A program made the position numbers and the translations under genes. Below the pieces are notes generated by a model. It saw only the letters and a program-made list of their open reading frames with translations, had not been told where the DNA came from and did not search any database. DNA of 64,000 bases from Thermoactinomyces vulgaris (GTDB taxonomy: Bacteria > Bacillota > Bacilli > Thermoactinomycetales > Thermoactinomycetaceae): positions 62,001 through 126,000 of the forward strand of contig NZ_REFP01000008.1 of the NCBI RefSeq assembly GCF_003688725.1. The letters are read 5' to 3'. How positions within the stretch are numbered: position 1 is the first letter of the stretch; every line of letters begins with the position of its first letter. Below are positions 35,006 to 43,433 of the stretch, in pieces.

Positions 35006-36121
35006 ATGCGTGATTCACGTGTTTTGAAATTGGCCGAAATTTTGGTGAACCATTCTTGCAAAGTCCAACCGGGGGAAAAAGTCCTGATTGATGTATTCGG
35101 CAATGAACGGGAACTGGCCCGTGCATTGATTGAGGAGGTTTATAAAGCGGGCGGGCATCCGTACGTGCAGCTCAACGACCAGATGATCACCCGTGCGCTT
35201 TTAATGGGAACTTCTGAAGAACATATGGAAACGTTAACATACCATGCGCTCGAACAGATGAAATCCATGGATTGTTACATTGGGATCCGGGGCAATGACA
35301 ATGTGAGTGAGCTGAGTGATGTTCCCGAAGAAAAAATGAGATTGTACATGAGCCTGTTTAATCACCGGGTACATAGCGAGCAACGGGTGAAACACACGAA
35401 ATGGGTGGTTCTCCGTTATCCCAACGCGTCCATGGCACAGCTGGCCAACATGAGTACGGAGGCTTTTGAGGATTACTATTTCCGTGTATGCAATGTGGAT
35501 TATGAACAAATGTCCAAAGCCATGGATCCGCTGGTGAAACGAATGGAGCAAACGGACGAAGTGCGGATTGTGGGCCCGGGAACGGACCTCACCTTCTCCA
35601 TCAAAGGAATTCCGGTGGTCAAATGTGCAGGGGAAATGAATATTCCCGACGGGGAAGTGTTCACCGCTCCGGTCCGCGATTCGATCAATGGCGTGATTAC
35701 GTTCAACACCCCGTCGGTATATCAGGGAGTCACCTTTGAAAACATTTCCTTTGAGCTCAAAGACGGTAAAATTGTGAAAGCGACCGCCAATGACACCGAG
35801 CGGTTAAACCAAATTTTGGACACCGATGAAGGAGCCCGCTATGCCGGGGAATGGAGTTTGGGTTTGAATCCGCATATCCATCATCCGATGAAGGACACCT
35901 TGTTTGACGAAAAAATCAACGGAAGTTTCCATTTTACTCCGGGACGGGCTTACGATGAAGCGGATAACGGCAACCGCTCGGCCATTCACTGGGATCTTGT
36001 TTTGATTCAACGGCCGGAATACGGCGGCGGAGAAATTTATTTTGACGGCGAACTGATTCGCAAAGACGGGCTCTTTGTAGTGGACGATTTGATTCCGCTC
36101 AATCCGGAAAATCTAAAATAA
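35006..36121 (+). CDS. M29-family aminopeptidase
   Basis: A 371-residue metallo-aminopeptidase related to AmpS/PepS and Thermus aminopeptidase T. Two-metal ligands are expected in EMNIPDGEVFTAP (near 210), HFTPGRAY and the HWDLV segment near 335. ATG 35006 has AAAGGGGATG upstream. It ends 30 bases before the PTS EIIA gene, with no terminator, so read-through is possible. Probably cytosolic peptide turnover. Confidence 0.92.
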   Translation: MRDSRVLKLAEILVNHSCKVQPGEKVLIDVFGNERELARALIEEVYKAGGHPYVQLNDQMITRALLMGTSEEHMETLTYHALEQMKSMDCYIGIRGNDNVSELSDVPEEKMRLYMSLFNHRVHSEQRVKHTKWVVLRYPNASMAQLANMSTEAFEDYYFRVCNVDYEQMSKAMDPLVKRMEQTDEVRIVGPGTDLTFSIKGIPVVKCAGEMNIPDGEVFTAPVRDSINGVITFNTPSVYQGVTFENISFELKDGKIVKATANDTERLNQILDTDEGARYAGEWSLGLNPHIHHPMKDTLFDEKINGSFHFTPGRAYDEADNGNRSAIHWDLVLIQRPEYGGGEIYFDGELIRKDGLFVVDDLIPLNPENLK

Positions 36122-36151
36122 ACAAAATGGATCAAAGAGAGGGGCAAAAAA

Positions 36152-36634
36152 ATGTTCTTTTGGAAGAAAAAAAAGAAAAGCATTGAAGTTTATTCCCCGA
36201 TGAACGGACGGTTTGTATCATTGGATGAAGTGCCGGACCAAGTTTTTTCCCAAGGAATGATGGGAGAAGGATTTGCGGTGGATCCGGTTGGCGGGGAAGT
36301 GGTTTCCCCGGTCGATGGCAAAGTAATTCATGTTTTCCCGACAAAGCATGCCATCGGTTTAAAAACAGCGGATGGCCTGGAAATTCTGGTCCACATCGGC
36401 ATTGACACAGTGGAGTTGAACGGTGAAGGATTTGAAACCTTTGTCAGCGAAGGCGATTCGGTCAAAGTTGGGCAAAAATTGTTAAAGGTGGATGTGGATT
36501 TCTTGAAGGGGAAAGGAAAATCGCCGGTTTCGCCGGTGGTTTTTCCTCAGTCAGCCGAATGGAAGATTGAATTTAAAGAGCAAGAAGATTTAAAAGCAGG
36601 AGAAACCCATGTTGCAAGCGTAGAAAAAAAATAA
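36152..36634 (+). CDS. PTS glucose-type EIIA component
   Basis: A 160-residue stand-alone EIIA-Glc-type domain that takes phosphate from HPr-His-P. The phosphorylated His is H81 in EILVHIGIDTVELNGEGF; the helper His is in FPTKHAIGL near 70. No EIIB or EIIC domain is fused or adjacent, so it must serve another permease or act as a signal. Together with CcpA it is part of carbon control. GAGAGGGGC precedes the ATG; a terminator follows. Confidence 0.93.
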   Translation: MFFWKKKKKSIEVYSPMNGRFVSLDEVPDQVFSQGMMGEGFAVDPVGGEVVSPVDGKVIHVFPTKHAIGLKTADGLEILVHIGIDTVELNGEGFETFVSEGDSVKVGQKLLKVDVDFLKGKGKSPVSPVVFPQSAEWKIEFKEQEDLKAGETHVASVEKK

Positions 36635-36656
36635 AGAGAATCAGCGGCCAAGAGGA

Positions 36657-36705
36657 AGAGGCTTCCTTCTCATTTAGTCAGATGGAAGGGGAAGCCTCTT
36701 TTTTC
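36657..36705 (+). terminator. Rho-independent terminator of the EIIA gene
   Basis: Stem AGAGGCTTCC / GGAAGCCTCT with an inner CCTTC / GAAGG pairing, followed by six T. Confidence 0.82.
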
Positions 36706-36729
36706 TAAAAGCTCAAGGGGGAATGAATC

Positions 36730-37773
36730 ATGAATTTTCCGGAAGAACAAGTTTTAACCACCCTGGTGGAATTGATGCAAATTCAAAGTCCTTCCGGCCA
36801 TACCGACCATGCGATTGAATATGTCACCCGCCGGTTGACCAAGGCGGGAATGCAGCCGGTGTTCACCAACAAAGGAGGGGTGTTTGTCACCATCAAGGGA
36901 GAAAACGACACCCAACACCGGTTTGTGACAGCCCATGTGGACACGTTGGGTGCCATGGTGAAAGAGATCAAGGAAGACGGGCGCTTAAAATTGAGCAAAA
37001 TCGGCGGGTTTGGTTGGTTTTCCGTGGACGGGGCCTATTGCTTTGTGGAGACGAGAAAAGGAAAGGTGTTTACCGGAACCATCCTCGCTTCCCATACGTC
37101 GGTTCATGTTTATCATGATGCCGAAAAACAAGAACGCTCCGATGAGAACATGGAAGTCCGGCTGGATGTGCGGGCCGGCTCCCGGGAAGAGATTGAGGCG
37201 CTTGGCATCCGGGTGGGGGACTTTGTTTCATTTGACCCGTCCGTTGTCCAAACGGATACCGGTTTTGTCAAAGCCCGCCATCTGGATGACAAAGCCAGTG
37301 TGGCCGTCATGCTGGAGCTTTTAAAACATTTGAAAGAATCCGGGGCGAAACTGCCTTATACCACCCATTTTTATTTCAGCAACTTCGAAGAAGTGGGCTT
37401 TGGGGCGAATGCCGGGATCCCGGTCCCTGTTTGCGAATACGTGTCGGTTGACATGGGGGCGACCGGGGAAGGGCAGGCATCGGATGAATTTAGCGTGTCC
37501 ATTTGTGCCAAAGACGGTTCGGGCCCTTATCATTACGGGTTGACCAATCATTTGATCCGGCTGGCCGAGGAGCATCACATTGCTTATCAAGTGGACATTT
37601 ATCCGCATTATGCTTCTGATGCCAGTGCCGCCGTCCGGGCAGGGTATGATGTGAAGCATGCCTTGATCGGCCCGGGGGTGGATGCTTCTCATGCTTATGA
37701 ACGGACGCATCGGGATGCTTTGGAAAACACATATCTGCTTTTGTATCATTATTTGCTTTCAAACATGGCGTGA
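36730..37773 (+). CDS. M42-family metallopeptidase (glutamyl aminopeptidase-like)
   Basis: A 347-residue dodecameric-type aminopeptidase. Metal ligands: His in TAHVDTLGAM near 65, Asp in HLDDKASVAVML near 182, Glu pair in FEEVGFGA near 215, Asp in VDMGATG near 240, and His in SHAYERTHRDAL near 320. AGGGGG lies 8 bases before the ATG. Third peptidase in this neighbourhood (with M29 and M20), suggesting peptide-based nutrition. Confidence 0.93.
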   Translation: MNFPEEQVLTTLVELMQIQSPSGHTDHAIEYVTRRLTKAGMQPVFTNKGGVFVTIKGENDTQHRFVTAHVDTLGAMVKEIKEDGRLKLSKIGGFGWFSVDGAYCFVETRKGKVFTGTILASHTSVHVYHDAEKQERSDENMEVRLDVRAGSREEIEALGIRVGDFVSFDPSVVQTDTGFVKARHLDDKASVAVMLELLKHLKESGAKLPYTTHFYFSNFEEVGFGANAGIPVPVCEYVSVDMGATGEGQASDEFSVSICAKDGSGPYHYGLTNHLIRLAEEHHIAYQVDIYPHYASDASAAVRAGYDVKHALIGPGVDASHAYERTHRDALENTYLLLYHYLLSNMA

Positions 37774-37864
37774 ACCGGGTTTGTGAGCCGTGGGCCGTGC
37801 GGTTTTCTCAGGACAGCTTGTTTTTGAAACGGGATCATATTTGCAAGTAAAGGAGAGAGAAAAG

Positions 37865-38344
37865 GTGGATCTCAGGAAGGAACTGGACAGGATTCTCCGG
37901 GACGGCAACGATGAGGAAAGGGAAATTTTATCTTTGGCTGTACAGGCCATCCGGCAAAAAAGGGATCGTGACAGTGCCTATTTGTCCGGTTTTATGGGGT
38001 TGAAGGGTGAATTCATCGGTGAGGATGAGTATCAGTTTTCCGTTCCGATCACTCCGTTCATGTTGAATAAAGCCGGCATTGTCCATGGAGGCATCACGGC
38101 TACACTGGCCGATTCAACGATGGGATCATTGATCAACCGGCGGCTGTCGGACAAATACCAGGGAGCCGTGACGGCCGAAATGAAAATCAATTATTTGTCG
38201 CCGGGAACGGGCGAACGGATCATTTCCAGAGCCAAATTGCTGAAGATGGGAAGCCATTTGGCAACCGCCACTTGTGAGATCAAGAATGAGAAAAATCAAT
38301 TGATCGCGCATGCATCGGGAACCTTTTTCATGATTCGAAAATAA
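37865..38344 (+). CDS. PaaI-family hotdog thioesterase
   Basis: A 159-residue hotdog-fold protein with VHGGITATLADSTMGSLI near 75-90 and INYLSPGTGE. A helical N-terminal extension precedes the fold. It is a paralogue of the protein at 30353: same domain layout, same HGGITAT core, same C-terminal FF end (GTFFMIRK versus STFFRLK). GTG 37865 is chosen because AAAGGAG lies 9 bases upstream; the open frame extends farther without a site. Substrate unknown. Confidence 0.85.
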   Translation: MDLRKELDRILRDGNDEEREILSLAVQAIRQKRDRDSAYLSGFMGLKGEFIGEDEYQFSVPITPFMLNKAGIVHGGITATLADSTMGSLINRRLSDKYQGAVTAEMKINYLSPGTGERIISRAKLLKMGSHLATATCEIKNEKNQLIAHASGTFFMIRK

Positions 38345-38437
38345 GAAGAAACTTTTTGGCGGTACGGAAGAGGGATGGACGACGGCGGATGTTTAAAAGA
38401 GCCATACCGCCATTTCCGGTGATGTGATAAAACAGAA

Positions 38438-38476
38438 GAACGAGGGGGCCGAAAAAAGGCCTCCTCGTTCGTTTTC
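38438..38476. terminator. Convergent terminator
   Basis: GAACGAGG / CCTCGTTC stem extended by GGCC / GGCC, with T-rich right flank; located between the thioesterase and the reverse-strand gene. Confidence 0.75.
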
Positions 38477-38498
38477 CTGAGGGAATTGAGCGGGCGGG

Positions 38499-38867
38499 TC
38501 ATTCCACCACTTCGAGATGCGTCAGATAATCGACCGGCTGATCCTTGTTGCTGCCGTCTGCCAAATACAGAAGCGCCGGACCTCCTTCCCGGATTGGTTT
38601 GTTGTCTTTGGCAAAGCACAAATAAGCTTTTTTCGCTTCTTCCATGGAAATGACAACATCTTCGCCCTGACGGCGGCGACAAATCAACTTGGTGGCTTTT
38701 TCGGAAGGCTCGGCATTGGCCAGAAACGGGGCCAATTCGACAGCCAGCCCGCTCACTCCGTCCAGACGCTCCTCAAGAGGGAAACGGCGCTCATCAAAAA
38801 TCCAAATGGTTGGATCCAGATGAATGGTATATTTTACATCTCCGGTTACTTGAATGACGGAATTCAT
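38499..38867 (-). CDS. Hypothetical protein
   Basis: About 122 residues, starting MNSVIQVTGDVKYTIHLDP. It is predicted as a mixed alpha/beta domain with WIFDERRFPLEER, ICRRRQGEDVVISMEEA and a C-terminal PALLYLADGS strand. No signal peptide, membrane segment or catalytic motif. Three candidate starts (38876 GTG, 38870 ATG, 38867 ATG) are close together; the last has GGGTGAT at the best distance. It is divergent from glsA with a cre-like site between them. Family not recognised. Confidence 0.65.
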   Translation of the reverse strand: MNSVIQVTGDVKYTIHLDPTIWIFDERRFPLEERLDGVSGLAVELAPFLANAEPSEKATKLICRRRQGEDVVISMEEAKKAYLCFAKDNKPIREGGPALLYLADGSNKDQPVDYLTHLEVVE

Positions 38868-38892
38868 CATGATCACCCAAACGAATTGAATT

Positions 38893-38906
38893 TTATAACG
38901 TTTTCA
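38893..38906. promoter_or_regulatory. Candidate cre site (CcpA operator)
   Basis: Read on the reverse strand the 14-mer is TGAAAACGTTATAA, matching the cre consensus TGWAANCGNTNWCA at all but one position. It lies between divergent promoters of the 38499 gene and glsA. CcpA itself is encoded in this window. Confidence 0.4.
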
Positions 38907-38996
38907 TTATATCGAAGATGAAGCGGAGAATAAAATAACAAATGCTGAATCGGACATGATAATTCATAAAAGAACTTCGGAAAGAAGGAAGCCGAT

Positions 38997-39908
38997 ATGC
39001 AAAAATTACTGGAGCGTTTGATTGAAAAACATCTGCCCACAACCCGGTATGGCAAGTGTGCCGAATATATTCCCGTATTGGCCGGGCAGGATCCGTCCCA
39101 GCTGGGGATCACCGTTGTCACAAAGGACCAAAAAGTGTATCAGGCCGGACGGTTTCCGAAACGCTTCACGCTGCAAAGCATCTCCAAGGTGATTGCATTG
39201 ATGCTCGCGGTAATGGATAACGGGGACCGCAAAGTTTTTTCCAAAGTGGGAATGGAGCCCACCGGCGATCCTTTTAATTCCATATATAACATGGAAATGA
39301 TGAAGTTGAAAAAGCCGTTAAATCCGATGATCAATGCCGGGGCGTTGGTGGTGACCTCCCTGATCAAAGGGAGAACGGCACGGGAAAAGACGGGGCGGAT
39401 CATCCGGCTGATCGAGGAAATGACAGGAAGCAAAGGAATTGAAGTGGATGAAGAAGTTTTTCGTTCCGAATATGAATCGGCGCACAGGAACCGGGCACTG
39501 GCCCACTTGTTGAAAGAACTCAACCTGATCGACCGGGTGGAGGAAACATTGGAAGCCTATTTGCTTCAATGCTCGATTCAGGTTACCTGTGAAGACCTGG
39601 CCAAAATCGGATTATGCCTGGCCCGGTACGGACAAACCTTTGACAACCGGATGGTGGTTCCGGTCTATGTTTCCCGAATGGCGAAAACCTTTATGGTGAC
39701 ATGCGGCATGTACAATGAGTCCGGGGAATTTGCCATCAAAGTGGGAATACCGGCAAAAAGCGGGGTCTCGGGAGGCATTATGGCTTCCGTGCCGATGGAA
39801 ATGGGAATCGGAGTGTTCGGTCCGGCCCTGAACGAAAAGGGAAACAGCATCGGGGGGGTTGCGTTATTGGAAGATCTTTCGAGGGAATTGGATTTAAGTA
39901 TTTTCTAA
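38997..39908 (+). CDS. glsA: Glutaminase
   Basis: A 303-residue serine-dependent beta-lactamase-like glutaminase hydrolysing glutamine to glutamate and ammonia. The catalytic Ser-x-x-Lys is in LQSISKVIAL near 62; NPMINAGALVV near 110 and SGVSGGIMASVP near 258 are conserved substrate-site segments. GAAAGAAGGAAG precedes the ATG. The candidate cre site is about 90 bases upstream. Confidence 0.95.
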   Translation: MQKLLERLIEKHLPTTRYGKCAEYIPVLAGQDPSQLGITVVTKDQKVYQAGRFPKRFTLQSISKVIALMLAVMDNGDRKVFSKVGMEPTGDPFNSIYNMEMMKLKKPLNPMINAGALVVTSLIKGRTAREKTGRIIRLIEEMTGSKGIEVDEEVFRSEYESAHRNRALAHLLKELNLIDRVEETLEAYLLQCSIQVTCEDLAKIGLCLARYGQTFDNRMVVPVYVSRMAKTFMVTCGMYNESGEFAIKVGIPAKSGVSGGIMASVPMEMGIGVFGPALNEKGNSIGGVALLEDLSRELDLSIF

Positions 39909-40027
39909 TAACGGGATTCGGTATTTTACAAACGGAGGGGGTCATGATACACTAACTTTAACGCAGGGAATACGGGCCGTTTTAAGCAAACCAATTGCAA
40001 TGACGGCGGTCGATGGAGGGGTTTGCT

Positions 40028-40327
40028 TTGACCATACCAACACAGACCGATTTGAGTTACAAGGCTCTGCAATTACTCAGAGAAGATGCAGATAAAATCG
40101 CTCAACTTATTTCCGTACAGCTTGACAATCTCACCTTGCCAAAATGTCCTTTATATGAGGAAGTTCTAGATACACAAATGTTTGGTTTATCAAGGGAAAT
40201 TGATTTTGCCGTCCGGGCAGGATTAATCGAAAAAGAGCAAGGGCAACAAATCATTCATGATCTGGAACGGAAATTAGCTGATTTTTATTCGAAAGTTTTG
40301 CCTAAGTCTAATGATAATAAGTCATAG
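40028..40327 (+). CDS. ylaN: YlaN family protein
   Basis: A 99-residue helical protein, nearly identical in its core to Bacillus Yla[21 protein letters not shown] and [15 protein letters not shown]. YlaN is linked to iron homeostasis and Fe-S cluster supply and binds Fur in some Bacillota. TTG 40028 is chosen because GGAGGGG lies 6 bases upstream; the ATG at 40013 lies before that site. Followed by a terminator. Confidence 0.93.
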   Translation: MTIPTQTDLSYKALQLLREDADKIAQLISVQLDNLTLPKCPLYEEVLDTQMFGLSREIDFAVRAGLIEKEQGQQIIHDLERKLADFYSKVLPKSNDNKS

Positions 40328-40333
40328 ATGAAT

Positions 40334-40363
40334 AGACTCCTTTGAAAAAGAGGAGTCTTTTTT
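40334..40363. terminator. Convergent terminator of ylaN
   Basis: AGACTCCT / AGGAGTCT stem with a 9-base loop and T6, just before the end of the reverse-strand exchanger gene. Confidence 0.82.
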
Positions 40364-40373
40364 CTTTTTGGAT

Positions 40374-41438
40374 TCAGGCGACAAAAAAGACCGCGCCCAA
40401 GATGAAATAGACAATCAGCAGCAAAACCCCTTCATACCAGTTGGTCGCCCCGTCCCGGGAAATGGATGCGGTGATCAATGCAGAGACGGCAATGGCCGCA
40501 ATTTCATGATGGGTGAAGAGGATGTCCATGGGATTTTGAAACAACCGGCTCACAAAGATTAAGACGGGGGCCACAAAGAGACTGATTTGCAGGCTGCTTC
40601 CGATGGCAATTTCCACGGCCGCCCCCATCCGGTTTTTCATGGCCAGAAAGATGGCTGCGCTGTGTTCGGCTGCATTTCCGATGATCGCAATCAGAAAAGC
40701 GCCGACAAATAATTGGGACCATCCGAGGGTGTGAGCGACGGCTTCGACGCTGTGCACAAGCCATTCACTTTGAATTGCCACAAAAACCGTGGAAATGAAA
40801 AGAAGGAGGAGGGAAATTTTCCCGGACCAAACCGGTTCCTCTTTTTCTTCTTCCCGGTCCGGCAGACCATCCACGGCGTCCCCCAATTCATCTTTGTGCG
40901 TGACAAGAGAGAAATAAAGCCACAAAAAATAGCCGGCAATCAGGAGAAAAGCAATGACCATGCTGATAATCCCGACCTCCCGCTCCCCGAGAGATTGGAT
41001 AAAGGCGGCCGGGATAAACAGGGCGATCACGGAAAGCATCATCAGGGATGCATTATGGCCGGCAAGTTCGGAATTAAAGCGCTGGGTTTTATGTTTCATC
41101 CCTCCGAAAAGGACACTCAGTCCCAGCACCAACAGCAAGTTTCCGATCACCGAACCGGTGATGCTTGCTTTGACCATGTCGAAGTATCCTTCTTTCACCA
41201 GAAAAATAGCGATGATCAATTCAGCCGCATTGCCGAAGGTGGCATTTAACAGTCCCCCCAACCGTTCCCCGGCATAATGGGCCACATTTTCCGTTGCTTT
41301 TCCCAACAACGCAGCCCACAGCAAAAGAGAGAAGGAAGCTGCAACAAATTGGATGAATTGGTTGCCCCAAAAGTAATGAGCCCCTGCGCTGAGCAAGGTG
41401 GAAAGAATCAATAAAGGATAAAACCATTTGTTATTCAA
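40374..41438 (-). CDS. cax: Calcium/proton exchanger (CAX family)
   Basis: A 354-residue integral membrane antiporter with about 11 helices and the two inverted alpha repeats of the family: FGNAAELIIAIF near 68 and IGNAAEHSAAIFLA near 250, whose Glu residues bind the cation. A hydrophilic, acidic loop (LPDREEEKEEP) near 190 separates the halves. TTG start follows AGGGGTG by 8 bases. Exports Ca2+ in exchange for H+; substrate range cannot be fixed from sequence. Confidence 0.9.
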   Translation of the reverse strand: MNNKWFYPLLILSTLLSAGAHYFWGNQFIQFVAASFSLLLWAALLGKATENVAHYAGERLGGLLNATFGNAAELIIAIFLVKEGYFDMVKASITGSVIGNLLLVLGLSVLFGGMKHKTQRFNSELAGHNASLMMLSVIALFIPAAFIQSLGEREVGIISMVIAFLLIAGYFLWLYFSLVTHKDELGDAVDGLPDREEEKEEPVWSGKISLLLLFISTVFVAIQSEWLVHSVEAVAHTLGWSQLFVGAFLIAIIGNAAEHSAAIFLAMKNRMGAAVEIAIGSSLQISLFVAPVLIFVSRLFQNPMDILFTHHEIAAIAVSALITASISRDGATNWYEGVLLLIVYFILGAVFFVA

Positions 41439-41631
41439 TCCTGCGCACCCCTCATTCCATAAGATGTGAGTTTATGTTGAACAAAAAACGATTTTGTCAT
41501 ACGGAAACGCAAAAAAATGTCAAATCCTATCAAAGTATCTGTAAGACGATTTCGAAAGTTTATGGCAGGAAATCTCTGTAAAAAATCGAAATAATTGAAC
41601 ATACTCCATTTTATGAAGGGAGGGACGTTCG

Positions 41632-42450
41632 ATGACTCCCGTGTCCAAGGACATAGCGATATTTATTGATCTGGAAAATGTGTATTACGGACTCAAAAAG
41701 TATCATATGGACCCGGATCACCCGGATGAGACTCATAATTTATTTTTGCGTCTGCAAGAACATTACGGACGGGATGCCATCCGCCTCATGGAAGCATATG
41801 CGGATTTTGAGCAATTGGATTTGTCCATGATGAGCCTGCAAAAAAAACGGGTTCACATCCATCAGGTGTACGGGAACGGGCGAAACGGCCGGGAACGGAA
41901 AAATGCGGCGGACATTCAGTTGTGTTTGGATGCCATGGAAGTGTTATATGAAATTCCCGAAATCAACACGTTTGTAATCGTCAGTGCGGATCAGGACATG
42001 ATCCCGCTTTTGGACCGCTTGTGGTCGAGAGGAAAGCAGGTTGAACTTTTTTGCCTTTGTGATGAAAGTTTATCCCGAACCGCTCAGTTGCATGAGTTTT
42101 GTGACCAAACCCACAATCTCTTTGAATTTTTGAATATTAACGAATTTCAGAATCTGACGCGGCTGGATCGCCTGATTCATAATGCGGTGGTGCAAATTTA
42201 TGAATGGTATCATGATCCCAACAATATTGGAAAGAGTTATGGAAGCACGTGGATCAAAAATGATTTTATGCGTAAATTCCACTTGGACGAAATGGAAGCG
42301 AACCAATTGTTTACGAAGCTTTTAAAAGGGAAATTTATTGTTCCTGTAGAAATTGAGATGGAAGATAAAACATATTATGGTTATAAGGTGAATCTCAACC
42401 ATTCTCAGGTGCAAACCATGGTGAAAATCGCCGGGTATAAGGTAAGTTGA
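41632..42450 (+). CDS. NYN (PIN-like) domain protein with C-terminal winged domain
   Basis: A 272-residue protein. Residues 7-150 form a NYN/LabA-type RNase-like domain: IAIFIDLENVYYGL (first Asp), KNAADIQLCLDAM, and VIVSADQDMIPLLDRL, supplying the acidic metal-binding set. Residues 165-270 form an extra helical/winged domain (STWIKNDFMRKFHLDEMEAN, then TKLLKGKFIVP), likely nucleic-acid binding. GAAGGGAGGGA precedes the ATG. Bacterial homologues are often in RNA metabolism; the target is unknown. Confidence 0.85.
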   Translation: MTPVSKDIAIFIDLENVYYGLKKYHMDPDHPDETHNLFLRLQEHYGRDAIRLMEAYADFEQLDLSMMSLQKKRVHIHQVYGNGRNGRERKNAADIQLCLDAMEVLYEIPEINTFVIVSADQDMIPLLDRLWSRGKQVELFCLCDESLSRTAQLHEFCDQTHNLFEFLNINEFQNLTRLDRLIHNAVVQIYEWYHDPNNIGKSYGSTWIKNDFMRKFHLDEMEANQLFTKLLKGKFIVPVEIEMEDKTYYGYKVNLNHSQVQTMVKIAGYKVS

Positions 42451-42520
42451 CCGGATTTCCGCCGGACGGTTGTGCTAAACTATAACCGGGGGCCATTCTG
42501 ACGACAAGGGGGGATGATGC

Positions 42521-42901
42521 GTGGCTGAAGAAACCAATCAAGGGTCGATCCGGATTGCCGACGACGTGGTTGCCGTGATTGCTGGACTGGCGGCAGGCAA
42601 AACCCATGGAATTGCCAGCATGTCAGGCGGGATGGCTGAAGGGTTCGCCAAACGGGTGAGCGGGAAGAACATCACCAAAGGCGTGCAAGTCGAAGTGGGC
42701 AATTTGGAAGCGGCCATTGATTTAAGAGTCATCGTGGACTATGGCCAACCCATTCACAAAGTATGCCGGGAACTCCAACAAAATGTGAAAGAAGCCGTGG
42801 AAACGATGACGGGCTTACATGTGGTTGAAGTCAATGTCAAAGTGGACGGCGTCCATATAAAGGAAACGGCTGTCCAAGCCGGTAACGGGGAGTTGCGTTG
42901 A
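42521..42901 (+). CDS. Asp23/Gls24-family envelope stress protein
   Basis: A 126-residue protein with the family core IRIADDVVAVIAGLAAGKTH, SMSGGMAEGF and INKVxx-like VVEVNVKVDGVH. Members associate with the membrane through partners such as AmaP or with fatty-acid/cell-wall genes. GTG 42521 follows AAGGGGGG. Monocistronic, ending at a convergent terminator. Confidence 0.9.
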   Translation: MAEETNQGSIRIADDVVAVIAGLAAGKTHGIASMSGGMAEGFAKRVSGKNITKGVQVEVGNLEAAIDLRVIVDYGQPIHKVCRELQQNVKEAVETMTGLHVVEVNVKVDGVHIKETAVQAGNGELR

Positions 42902-42903
42902 AA

Positions 42904-42935
42904 AAGAGGGTGAAGCCAAAGCACCCTCTTCTTTT
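42904..42935. terminator. Convergent terminator
   Basis: AAGAGGGTG / CACCCTCTT stem with a 9-base loop, then CTTTT; lies between Asp23 and yugN genes. Confidence 0.78.
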
Positions 42936-42945
42936 GTCCAAATCT

Positions 42946-43299
42946 TTATTTTTTCTCTTCCAGCAAAGCTTTTTCCAAATCATTCAGCAGTTGTTGGACT
43001 TCTTCTTTTAATTCTTCCGGGACTTCGGCAGTGTCATCCAGGCCGTGCGGGAAGAAGTGACGGGAAAATACGGGAGTGCCCAGCTCCAGCAATGCTTTCG
43101 GGTGTTCCAAACGTTTATCGTTCACGACATCTCCGCTCAGACGCAGGTAGTAACTCACGCCATTGGCTGACAATTTGTAATCGTACGTGACCCGTTCATA
43201 ATCCCAGGACCAGCGGACAAATCCCAATTTTTTCATTAATTTTTCCATTTCGCCGAATTCTTTTTTGATCCCTTTGGTTTTACTGTCATAAAAAATCAT
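42946..43299 (-). CDS. yugN: YugN-like family protein
   Basis: A 117-residue protein aligning over its whole length with Bacillus YugN: EMEKLMKKLGFVR, WDYERVTYDYKL, YYLRLSGDVV and the RHFFPHGLD block. Function is unknown. AAAGGAGGCGC precedes the ATG. The C-terminus is a charged helix. Confidence 0.88.
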   Translation of the reverse strand: MIFYDSKTKGIKKEFGEMEKLMKKLGFVRWSWDYERVTYDYKLSANGVSYYLRLSGDVVNDKRLEHPKALLELGTPVFSRHFFPHGLDDTAEVPEELKEEVQQLLNDLEKALLEEKK

Positions 43300-43433
43300 T
43301 CATGTGCGCCTCCTTTGTATTGGCACCGTATTCAATCCTTTTTTATCATAGTACGAACGCTTTGACAAAGCAACCGGACAAAGGGGCATAAAGGAGGAGC
43401 GAAAAAGGGAAGAGAGGAGTGCCGAGAGGACAG

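Noticed and set aside
41470-41578. 35-codon frame between cax and the NYN gene
   Set aside because: No credible ribosome binding site and no hydrophobic or domain pattern.
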